Assembly (NCBI GenBank): GCA_004195315.1
Contig: SDWL01000027.1
Span: 1 to 13,349, forward strand
Reading direction: 5' to 3'
DNA length: 13,349 nt
DNA from: Lutibacter sp.
GTDB taxonomy: Bacteria; Bacteroidota; Bacteroidia; Flavobacteriales; Flavobacteriaceae
Shown piece after piece: positions 1 to 6,464 of this stretch; the stretch's first letter is position 1, and each line of letters opens with the position of its first letter. The position numbers were made by a program, and so were the translations under genes. Under the pieces are notes generated by a model. That model was not told where the DNA came from. It worked only from the letters and a program-made list of their open reading frames with translations, and searched no databases.

Positions 1-19
1 AGATGTGTATAAGAGACAG
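1..19 (+). other. Synthetic Tn5 mosaic end (Nextera library adapter)
   Basis: The first 19 bases, AGATGTGTATAAGAGACAG, are exactly the hyperactive Tn5 mosaic end used in tagmentation libraries. The reverse complement sits at the other end of the window. This is adapter left by incomplete trimming, not genomic DNA. Natural IS50 outside and inside ends differ from this engineered sequence. Confidence 0.97.
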
Positions 20-52
20 CCATTGAGACAACCAAAATTTAAAGCTTTAGAA

Positions 53-1126
53 TTAAACCAGTCTCTTTTCAATATACTCTGAGTTCATTACTCGCAAAGC
101 TCCCATGTAGTTCATTCTAAATGAAACTAAATCTCCAATTTTATACTTTTTCTTAGTTTTACTTAAATCAATAACTAACATATCGGAACTTGCTCCAATA
201 AATGTAATCTCTTTATCTATTGGAATCAAAAATTCAGTTTTAGCAATATCCAAAAGCCCTATGTCTAAAATTCCTCTACTATGATTTTTTCCAAAATCTT
301 CAGGGTTAATCTCAAAGGTTTCTCCTGATGGATTTTCTTCTAAATTTCCATAAGGCATAATAGATTTTTCAGTTATTTCAATGATTTCAGCATTAAGTAA
401 AAAAACATCATTCTTCATTTTAGGGATCGTTTTATTTGAAAATAAATCAATTCCAAAAAATAAGGTTTCCCCAATTCTGAAATGATTAACCCCCTTAGGA
501 ATTTGTTTTTTTAATAAAAGTGGTATCATCACTGAAGATCCTCCTGACACATAATCAATTTTCTTTCCAAATTTCGCTTCAATCAATTGTTCATACAAGC
601 TTAATTGAATCAATTTATCTTTACTTGGCATTATGCCACTTAAACAATTGAGGTTTGCTCCAATTCCTGAAACTGTAATGTTAGGTAATTCAAATATTTT
701 TTTGTAAAACGGTATTAAATGCTCACCCAAAATTCCTTCGCGTAAGTCACCCAATTCAATCATAATAATAATTCGGTGGTTTTTTTTTTGTTTTACAGCT
801 TCTTCAGACAGCCATTTTATAGTTGTAAATTCTGTATTAAAACTAACATCGGCAAATCTCACCACATTGGCAATACTTCTTTTGGCAGGTGGTTTTATAT
901 ATATAGTTACTTTGTTAGGATTTATTTTTTTAATTTTTTTTAAATTAGATAATCTAGCGTCACAAACCTGTTCATCTCCTAGAGATAATACAAACTCCAA
1001 AAAGGTTTTATTTCCGCATAGCATTTTCAAAACAGGAGCCCATTCTTTTTGATGACTTGTGAATAACGATTGTAAATATAAATAATTATGAGCTAATGAT
1101 CTCTTATTAAGCGTTATATGTGCCAT
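53..1126 (-). CDS. PLP-dependent amino-acid racemase, alanine/ornithine racemase family
   Basis: The 357-residue protein matches the fold-type III PLP racemases of the alanine/ornithine group (COG3457, Orr/YhfX-like). The N-terminal barrel has the expected PLP lysine at about K34 in the motif PVLKML. A conserved block follows at about residues 120-130 (MIELGDLREG), then GIGANLNC, VSGGSSVM and the FRIGETLFFG segment that binds the cofactor phosphate. The C-terminal beta domain contains SFRMNYMGALRVM, which fits the catalytic tyrosine region. The predicted reaction is interconversion of L- and D-forms of an amino acid in the cytoplasm; ornithine is a reasonable guess, but the substrate cannot be read from the sequence. 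The gene is the last of a four-gene minus-strand run and starts 3 bp after the symporter stop. Length and motifs look intact. Annotation pipelines may also call relatives 'alanine racemase' or 'D-threonine aldolase-like'. Confidence 0.85.
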   Translation of the reverse strand: MAHITLNKRSLAHNYLYLQSLFTSHQKEWAPVLKMLCGNKTFLEFVLSLGDEQVCDARLSNLKKIKKINPNKVTIYIKPPAKRSIANVVRFADVSFNTEFTTIKWLSEEAVKQKKNHRIIIMIELGDLREGILGEHLIPFYKKIFELPNITVSGIGANLNCLSGIMPSKDKLIQLSLYEQLIEAKFGKKIDYVSGGSSVMIPLLLKKQIPKGVNHFRIGETLFFGIDLFSNKTIPKMKNDVFLLNAEIIEITEKSIMPYGNLEENPSGETFEINPEDFGKNHSRGILDIGLLDIAKTEFLIPIDKEITFIGASSDMLVIDLSKTKKKYKIGDLVSFRMNYMGALRVMNSEYIEKRLV

Positions 1127-1129
1127 TTT

Positions 1130-2533
1130 TTATTTTTTAATTATTAAATAAACAATGAATGATAGTGAAATCCCAATTAAAATTGGATCGAAACCAAAAG
1201 GAATTTTAACTTCAAGAAATGTTAAAATTAATGTTGAAGATCCTCCTATTATCATTGAGAGCAAAGCTGCTAAAGGTTTTCTTTTTTTTGATAATAATAT
1301 TCCCAAAACGGGAACCAAAAGTCCAGAAACCATAAATGAGTAGGACAATAGCATAAGTGACAATACGCTTTGCATTGTAGTGGCTAAAATTATTGCAACT
1401 CCACCAACAATAAATGTAACAATTTGAGAAATTCGTATATTTTTTTTGTTAAGTTGCTTAAGTCCTAAAATATCGGTTACAAAATTACCGGATGCTGCCA
1501 ACAAACAACTGTCTGCTGTTGACATAATAGCGGAAAAATAAGCTGACAACATTAATCCCATAAAACCTACTGGCAATGCATGTTTTAAAAGTAACGGCAT
1601 TCCCATCTCAGGATCCATCCCTATTTCACTTGCAAATCCATCTGAAATAAAAACACCTTTTGCAGCTGCTACTCTTGCAAATAATCCAAGAATTACGCCC
1701 ATAAAAGCCATTATAGGGTATTCAAAAAGTCCTGCTATAAACCAAGCTTTCTTTGCCGTTTTTTCATCTTTGCATGCGTATATTCTTTGATAAAGTGTCA
1801 TTCCAACAAACCAAATAGGAACAATAATTACGAACCAATTTACAAGTTGTACCCAAGAAACGTTTTTCAACGAAAAATATTTTTCAGGAAGTACACTTAC
1901 AATAGCTTCATAACCTCCTAAGAAGTTATAAGCAATAGGGATTCCAACAAATATTAACCCAACCATTAAAATAATCCATTGAAAAGTATCTGTGTAAATT
2001 ACAGCTTTCATTCCGCCAAAAACAGTATAAACCAATGCCACACCTCCCATTATTAATAAAGCTTGATTCAAATCAAGAGAAGGAAATGTACCAACTGCCA
2101 ACTTTGCACCAGCAAGAAATTGTGATGAAGTAAAGCCTAAATATCCAATAAAGGAAATAACACCAGCAACCATAGCAACAGTAGTTCCATAGCTGTGTTT
2201 TAAAAATTCTGGAAATGTTAAAAAACCATGTAAATTCCCTAGTTTAACTACTTTGGGAATCAAAAATACAGCACTTAACCAAGCACCTACTAGTCCCGTA
2301 AATAACATCCACGAACCTGATATACCCATAACAAAACCCAATCCGCCTAATCCAATTGAAAATCCACCTCCTACATCTGTTGCAACAACGGATAAACCAA
2401 CGTGTAAGCTTTTCATTTCACCTCCACCAACATAGTAATCTTTAACGGTTTCATTTTTTTTATAAAAATAAAACCCAATTCCCAAAACGGCGGCCATATA
2501 AACTACAAAAACAACAATATCTAAAAAAGCCAT
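1130..2533 (-). CDS. Sodium:solute symporter (SSS family)
   Basis: This 467-residue, very hydrophobic protein has about 13 predicted membrane segments. The SSS (SLC5-like) signature is clear near the N-terminus: a first helix (residues ~4-22), then DYYVGGGEMKSLHVGLS, then VATDVGGGFSIGLGGLGF, which is the unwound TM1 substrate and Na+ region. Further family hallmarks are the VYTVFGGMKAVIYTDTFQ block at about residues 165-182 and SAYFSAIMSTADSCLLAASG at about 330-350. It should import a small solute with Na+ across the inner membrane. Its position 5 bp after the GNAT gene and 3 bp before the racemase suggests an amino acid or amino-acid derivative as cargo, but that is inference. Full length for the family, ATG start, no disruption seen. 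Confidence 0.9.
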   Translation of the reverse strand: MAFLDIVVFVVYMAAVLGIGFYFYKKNETVKDYYVGGGEMKSLHVGLSVVATDVGGGFSIGLGGLGFVMGISGSWMLFTGLVGAWLSAVFLIPKVVKLGNLHGFLTFPEFLKHSYGTTVAMVAGVISFIGYLGFTSSQFLAGAKLAVGTFPSLDLNQALLIMGGVALVYTVFGGMKAVIYTDTFQWIILMVGLIFVGIPIAYNFLGGYEAIVSVLPEKYFSLKNVSWVQLVNWFVIIVPIWFVGMTLYQRIYACKDEKTAKKAWFIAGLFEYPIMAFMGVILGLFARVAAAKGVFISDGFASEIGMDPEMGMPLLLKHALPVGFMGLMLSAYFSAIMSTADSCLLAASGNFVTDILGLKQLNKKNIRISQIVTFIVGGVAIILATTMQSVLSLMLLSYSFMVSGLLVPVLGILLSKKRKPLAALLSMIIGGSSTLILTFLEVKIPFGFDPILIGISLSFIVYLIIKK

Positions 2534-2538
2534 AGTGT

Positions 2539-2988
2539 TTAATGTTGTTTTTTAAGTCTCATTTCTAGGTATTTATTTTCAAAACCTAGTTTTTCATATA
2601 AAAATTTGGCTGGATTGTTTGGTTCTACGTGCAAAGCAATATCGCCATCGGCCAATTCAATGGCTTTGTTCATGAGTTTTTTACCAAAACCTTTACCTCT
2701 AGTATTTTCATGAACCGCAATATAAACAAGGATGTTTTCAGGGATATAACCTCGCATTCCTGTTTTATTAACAATTGTGACTCCATCAATTTCATCATTC
2801 TCATAAAGAATTAACACAAATCCACCAAGTCCTTCATTAGAATCCTTTACTGCAAAATCAAAACATTTACTGATATCTTCTTTCTTATCGCCATACTCTT
2901 GTAAATGTTGAAATAAAAATGCAACAACCTCCTCCTTTTCTTTTTCCGAGGGTTTTGTGATTTTGTTATAAATCTTAAAAGTGTCCAT
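2539..2988 (-). CDS. GNAT family N-acetyltransferase
   Basis: The 149-residue protein carries the acetyl-CoA-binding motif A of the GNAT fold at about residues 88-108: LVYIAVHENTRGKGFGKKLM, with the diagnostic R-G-K-G-F-G loop. It ends with motif B, NPAKFLYEKLGFENK, typical of small-molecule acetyltransferases. It should transfer an acetyl group from acetyl-CoA to an amine; the acceptor is unknown. It lies 5 bp after rpsU and 5 bp before the symporter, so co-transcription is likely. Given these partners, two readings are open: acetylation of an imported amino acid or amine, or modification of the neighbouring ribosomal protein in the manner of RimI-type enzymes. Nothing in the sequence decides between them. 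Confidence 0.85.
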   Translation of the reverse strand: MDTFKIYNKITKPSEKEKEEVVAFLFQHLQEYGDKKEDISKCFDFAVKDSNEGLGGFVLILYENDEIDGVTIVNKTGMRGYIPENILVYIAVHENTRGKGFGKKLMNKAIELADGDIALHVEPNNPAKFLYEKLGFENKYLEMRLKKQH

Positions 2989-2993
2989 ATTTA

Positions 2994-3185
2994 TTATTCT
3001 TCTTTAATTTTTAAAGCCTGTTTGTAAACCGCCTTCTCCATTTGCATTCTTTTCCTTACAGACTTTTTAGTAAATTGCTTTTTATCTCTCAAATTATTTA
3101 TCTGTTTTGTATCTCTAACTTTTCTTTTGAATCTTTTTAGAGCTCTTTCTATATTCTCTCCTTCTTTCACATTAATTATGAGCAT
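2994..3185 (-). CDS. rpsU: Small ribosomal subunit protein bS21, probably a divergent paralogue
   Basis: The 63-residue, highly basic protein begins MLIINVKEGENIERALKRFK, closely following the Bacteroidota bS21 pattern (GENI-R-LKR-KRK, then QFTK-SV-KR and a basic C-terminal helix). Tyr54 is present; as I recall, this position helps hold the 16S rRNA 3' tail in Flavobacterium ribosomes. The middle (residues ~23-36) and the C-terminal helix depart from the usual flavobacterial sequence as I remember it, and the genomic setting is unusual: it leads an operon with an acetyltransferase, a symporter and a racemase. This makes a second copy plausible, but the rest of the genome is not visible. The ATG start has no Shine-Dalgarno-like purine block in the 20 bases upstream. 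The gene is the promoter-proximal member of the run. Confidence 0.85.
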   Translation of the reverse strand: MLIINVKEGENIERALKRFKRKVRDTKQINNLRDKKQFTKKSVRKRMQMEKAVYKQALKIKEE

Positions 3186-3228
3186 ATTTTCTGTTTATGT
3201 TTTATTGATTATGATGTGAAAATACTAA

Positions 3229-3248
3229 ATAGTTTCTATAGAAACTAT
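3229..3248. promoter_or_regulatory. Perfect 20-bp palindrome, probable operator upstream of rpsU
   Basis: ATAGTTTCTATAGAAACTAT is identical on both strands and lies about 44 bp upstream of the rpsU start codon, in an otherwise gene-free AT-rich stretch. Length, symmetry and position are those of a dimeric winged-helix (for example MarR-type) regulator site. A disrupted MarR-like gene lies directly upstream. Binding is inferred, not shown. Confidence 0.6.
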
Positions 3249-3337
3249 ATGAAATTGATTATAATAATTTAATAAGCAAGTATTTTATACTCATTTAAGC
3301 GAAAACAAGAGCTACTATTTCAATAATATATATATAT

Positions 3338-3349
3338 TTTCTATAGAAA
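3338..3349. promoter_or_regulatory. Second copy of the palindrome core
   Basis: TTTCTATAGAAA repeats the central 12 bases of the 20-bp palindrome, about 100 bp further from rpsU; the shared match extends through the following C and T (TTTCTATAGAAACT). Two spaced copies of one symmetrical core in the same intergenic region support a regulator site more strongly than a chance palindrome would. An alternating TA tract (about 3328-3336) adjoins it. Confidence 0.5.
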
Positions 3350-3415
3350 CTTTTAAAGACTCAAACAAAAAAGACACTAAACTAAAATCAAACGATAGTC
3401 TGAACGCAATGACTT

Positions 3416-3836
3416 TTAAAGTAATTCTTCTGAAGTAATAATAGGTGAAGCATAAATTTCATCAAACTCCATAAGTTCAGTCAATAAGTCAATTCCTTCA
3501 ATATTAGTTTTTAGTTTATCTGGAGGAAGTGCTTGTAATTTTTCACTTAATTTTTGTTGAAAAGTAATTGGGACATTTTGGATAAGTTCCATTCCTTTAG
3601 CTGTTAAAGAAATTAAAGTAATTCGTTTATCAATAGATTTAGGAAGTTTTACTACAAGATTTTTTTTTCTAATCTTGATATAATTCCTGTAATTGAACTA
3701 GCATTTAAAAACCCTTTTAATTTTGATGCATTTGTTCTGAATTCATCTTGTTCTGATAAAAATTGAGGTATACTCACACCCTCTTTTGCAAACAATAAGC
3801 AGCACATAAACCAATAATCACAACTTCTTTCCCCAT
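3416..3836 (-). pseudogene. MarR-like winged-helix regulator, frameshifted
   Basis: Read on the minus strand, an ATG at 3834-3836 gives MGKEVVIIGLCAAYCLQK and then stops. One frame over, the text continues EGVSIPQFLSEQDEFRTNAS, then FLNASSITGIISRLEKK, and stops again. After a further shift it runs NLVVKLPKSIDKRITLISLT and on to a TAA at 3416-3418. Joined, these give about 140 residues with the recognition helix (NASSITGIISRLEKK), a DKR wing and the LTAKG motif of MarR proteins. Both breaks fall at A-runs: a four-A run near 3785 and a nine-A run at 3660-3668, each one A short of an open frame. The start lies 9 bp after the VOC stop, so it was probably the last gene of the dehydrogenase operon. 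It may be a true pseudogene, an indel error, or a gene rescued by slippage on the long A-run. Confidence 0.65.
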
Positions 3837-3845
3837 TTTGTTTGT

Positions 3846-4235
3846 TTATTTTGGTTCAATTAAATCCCATAAATTCCCATACAAATCTTCAAAAACAGCA
3901 ACAATACCATATGGTTCTTCTATAGGTTTTCTAACTATTTTAATTTTATTTTCAATTAAATTTTTATATTCCTTTTTAAAATTATCTGTATGAAGAAATA
4001 AAAATACTCGACCACCAGATTGGTTCCCTATAGCCTTTTCTTGAGTTTCATTTGAAGCTTCTGCTAAAAGTAAAGAACAACTATTTTTAGCATTAGGAGA
4101 TACTAATACCCAACGTTTATTTTCACCCAATTGTGTGTCTTCAACTAAAACAAATTTTAATTTATTTATATAAAAATCAATGGCTTCATCGTAATCTTTT
4201 ACAACCAAAGTTATATGAGCTATTTTCCTTTTCAT
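3846..4235 (-). CDS. VOC superfamily (glyoxalase/bleomycin-resistance-like) protein
   Basis: The 129-residue protein shows the paired beta-alpha-beta-beta-beta modules of the vicinal oxygen chelate fold. It begins with IAHITLVVKDYDEAIDFY (His7 on the first strand). It ends with the common block PIEEPYGIVAVFEDLYGNLW followed by DLIEP, with Glu127 in the last strand position. His7, Glu59, His82 and Glu127 are candidate metal ligands. The specific reaction is not predictable; members range from lyases and dioxygenases to binding proteins. It starts 2 bp after the semialdehyde dehydrogenase stop, so the two are surely co-transcribed, and is followed after 9 bp by the broken MarR-like gene. Length is normal and the frame intact. 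Confidence 0.85.
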   Translation of the reverse strand: MKRKIAHITLVVKDYDEAIDFYINKLKFVLVEDTQLGENKRWVLVSPNAKNSCSLLLAEASNETQEKAIGNQSGGRVFLFLHTDNFKKEYKNLIENKIKIVRKPIEEPYGIVAVFEDLYGNLWDLIEPK

Positions 4236-4237
4236 AT

Positions 4238-5821
4238 TTATAAACTTTTTGAAGTTTTTACACCATCAACTAAACGCGAAATTTTTAACGGATTTTCATT
4301 TTTTAATTCGATTGGCAATAACTCATTTGGCCAGCTTTGAAAACTAAAAGGTCTAACCCATCGTTTAATTGAATTAATTCCTACTGCTGTAAAACGGCTA
4401 TCTGTTGAAGCAGGATAAGGCCCGCCATGAACCATCGCTGAGCAAACTTCAACTCCTGTTGGTACACCATTAAAAATAATGCGCCCAACTCTATTTTGAA
4501 GTAAACTAATGATCTCTGAATATTCTATTAACTCATTTTCATCTCCTAAGATAGTTCCTGTTAATTGTCCTTCTAAATTAGAAATTATTTCTTCTAACTG
4601 ATCTACATTCTCACATTGAACTACCATAGAGAATGGTCCGAAAACTTCTTGATGCAAATTGATATTTGCTAAAAAAGTAGCACCTTTAACTGTGGTCACA
4701 ATTTGACGACCATAATTTTTTGAAACTTTATTATTTATCGACGCAGTAGTTTCCAACCCTTTTTGTTCCAGCATTTTTGCTTTGTTATTTTCATAAGCTT
4801 CAATTATATTAGGATGTAACATACAAGTTGGTTTTATTTTTATAATTTCTTCTGATAAAACTAGAATGAAATTATCTAAATCTTCTCCTTTAATTCCTAA
4901 AATCAAACCTGGATTTGTACAAAATTGTCCAGACCCAAGAGTTATTGAACCTGCATAGGTTTTTGCCCATTCAGTCCCTTTACTTTTTGTTATTTTAGGT
5001 AATAAAATTACTGGATTTACACTTCCCATTTCTGCAAAAACTGGAATTGGTTCTTCTCTCTGAGCGGCTATATCATATAAAGCTTTTCCTCCCTGAATAC
5101 TACCTGTAAATCCAACTGCTTTTACTTCTGAGTGTTTAACCAATATTTGACCAACTTCAATTCCACTACTGTTTAAATTTGAAAATACACCATTTGGCAT
5201 TGCTGTTGTTAAGGCTGCATTTATAATTGCTGAAGCAACTAATTCTCCAGTACCAGCATGCATTGGATGTGATTTTACAATAACTGGGCAACCAGCAGCA
5301 AAAGCAGCAGCAGTATCACCACCCGCAGTTGAATATGCTAAAGGAAAATTACTAGCCCCAAAAACTACGACTGGTCCAAGTGGAATATACATTTTTCGAA
5401 TATCAACTTTTGGAATGGGTTGTCTGTTTACATTAGAGGTGTCAATAGTTGCTTCAACCCAAGAACCTTCTTTTACCAAATTAGCAAATGAGCGCAACTG
5501 AAAAACAGTTCTTCCTCTTTCTCCTATAGCTCTTCCTTCTGACAAACCAGTTTCTGAACAATATGTTTTTATTAATTCATCTCCTAACCCTTCTATTTCA
5601 TTTGCAATTTCATTTAAAAAATTACTTTTTTTTGCACCTGAAACTGTTTTAAAAATTTTAAAAGCTTTCGATGCTAATTCTACTGCTACTTGTATTTCAA
5701 CAGTTGAAGCTTCTGTATAAACAATTTCATTTTCGAGATTGGTTTGTGGATTGAATGTTTTATAGGTTTTAGTTCCTAAAGATGATAATACATTTCCTAT
5801 ATAATTTTTTCCTGTAATCAT
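4238..5821 (-). CDS. Alpha-ketoglutaric semialdehyde dehydrogenase (aldehyde dehydrogenase family, NADP+-type)
   Basis: The 527-residue protein is a full-length aldehyde dehydrogenase. The NADP-binding half contains IPLGPVVVFGASNFPLAYS (Asn158) and IVKSHP (Lys183), and GFTGS lies at about 237-241. The general base is Glu264 in FAEMGSVNP and the catalytic cysteine is Cys301 in GSGQFCTNPG. The AGGDTAAAFAAGCPVIVKSH stretch and the HGGPYPASTDSRFTAVG block near the C-terminus are typical of the ketoglutaric semialdehyde dehydrogenases that end the hydroxyproline and pentose oxidation routes. These enzymes oxidise 2,5-dioxopentanoate to 2-oxoglutarate in the cytoplasm. A dapA-family remnant upstream and an adjacent AraC regulator fit the hydroxyproline route. 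The gene looks functional, yet its usual substrate-producing partner is broken. A REP-like element and 170 bp separate it from that remnant. Confidence 0.88.
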   Translation of the reverse strand: MITGKNYIGNVLSSLGTKTYKTFNPQTNLENEIVYTEASTVEIQVAVELASKAFKIFKTVSGAKKSNFLNEIANEIEGLGDELIKTYCSETGLSEGRAIGERGRTVFQLRSFANLVKEGSWVEATIDTSNVNRQPIPKVDIRKMYIPLGPVVVFGASNFPLAYSTAGGDTAAAFAAGCPVIVKSHPMHAGTGELVASAIINAALTTAMPNGVFSNLNSSGIEVGQILVKHSEVKAVGFTGSIQGGKALYDIAAQREEPIPVFAEMGSVNPVILLPKITKSKGTEWAKTYAGSITLGSGQFCTNPGLILGIKGEDLDNFILVLSEEIIKIKPTCMLHPNIIEAYENNKAKMLEQKGLETTASINNKVSKNYGRQIVTTVKGATFLANINLHQEVFGPFSMVVQCENVDQLEEIISNLEGQLTGTILGDENELIEYSEIISLLQNRVGRIIFNGVPTGVEVCSAMVHGGPYPASTDSRFTAVGINSIKRWVRPFSFQSWPNELLPIELKNENPLKISRLVDGVKTSKSL

Positions 5822-5867
5822 TTTTAGTTATTTAAATTGTTCTGTTTATTGTTCAATTTCTTTTGTG

Positions 5868-5943
5868 TTAGCGATTGAAGTGATATCCTTTTTACATAGT
5901 AAAAAGATTAAACGAAAAGCGCGACCGCTTGCGGTAACACCCA
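5868..5943. repeat. REP-like double-hairpin element
   Basis: This block contains an 8-bp perfect stem, CTTTTTAC/GTAAAAAG with an ATA loop (5888-5906), then a GC-rich 5-bp stem ACCGC-TT-GCGGT (5924-5935), joined by AACGAAAAGCGCG. The flank begins TTAGCGATTGAAGTGATATC. The pattern resembles a short intergenic repeat I recall being scattered through flavobacterial genomes, although only one copy lies in this window. It stands out by its local G+C. It may act as a transcription terminator or mRNA-stabilising hairpin between the dapA remnant and the dehydrogenase. Confidence 0.6.
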
Positions 5944-5991
5944 CATTTACAAACTATAAATTATTATAATCTGACAACGCTGATCTTGTTT

Positions 5992-6393
5992 TTAATCCTT
6001 TTCTATAATAGCCAACACACGTCTTTTTTCTTCATCAATTAAAGGCAAACGAGGTTCACGAACATTTTCGGTTCCAATACCAGTTGCCACTTCAGCTAAC
6101 TTTATATTTTGCACTAATTTAGTGTTTATATATAACTCTAACAAAGGCAAAAACCAACTATAATCTGCTGTTAAAGTACTTTCTTCACCAAGTGTTCCAT
6201 CAATGATAATTCCGGTAACACCTGCTTTTAATTGTGCTTTAATATTTATTTCGAAATTTACCAAATCTAGTTGGTAATTGTCCGTATATTTTGTATTAAC
6301 TGCTGGTATTACACCATTACATTGCATACTCGAACTATTCATTTTTTCAAATCTATAACAGCTACATGTTGTTATTTTTATGTTTTCCATCAA
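5992..6393 (-). pseudogene. DapA-family lyase/deaminase gene with an in-frame internal deletion
   Basis: The open frame of 133 residues joins two ends of a protein that is normally about 300 residues. The N-terminal part (CNGVIPAVNTKYTDNYQLDL, then KAGVTGIIIDGTLGEESTL) is the first strands of a dihydrodipicolinate synthase/N-acetylneuraminate lyase barrel. The C-terminal part (NIKLAEVATGIGTENVREPR, then LPLIDEEKRRVLAIIEK) is the family's final helices. The junction is near 6160-6165, after TLTAD, and the frame is kept. Roughly 160-170 residues are gone, including the tyrosine pair and the Schiff-base lysine, so the product cannot catalyse the usual chemistry. Residues 1-17 are unlike the family; the original start was probably Met18 (6340-6342) or Met23 (6325-6327). 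In this setting the ancestor was probably a 1-pyrroline-4-hydroxy-2-carboxylate deaminase or a 2-keto-3-deoxy-acid dehydratase. Confidence 0.75.
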
Positions 6394-6464
6394 TTAATAG
6401 TATTATTTTACCTTATTATTTGTATTATTGTGAATTATTAGATTAATATATACAATTTAATTGA

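Noticed and set aside
867..1052. Open frame on the plus strand inside the racemase gene
   Set aside because: It lies antisense to a well-supported racemase and has low-complexity hydrophobic text with no family resemblance. The same holds for the plus-strand frames at 1155-1343, 2253-2435, 2629-2814 and 8120-8356.
3186..3300. A TAnnTTTG promoter for the rpsU operon
   Set aside because: Only imperfect candidates were found (for example TATAGTTTC within the palindrome), none with a TTG at 17-20 bp spacing.
3301..3340. The TA-rich tract as an origin or CRISPR leader
   Set aside because: It is a short alternating TA run with no repeats, DnaA-type boxes or spacers. No CRISPR array is visible anywhere in the window.
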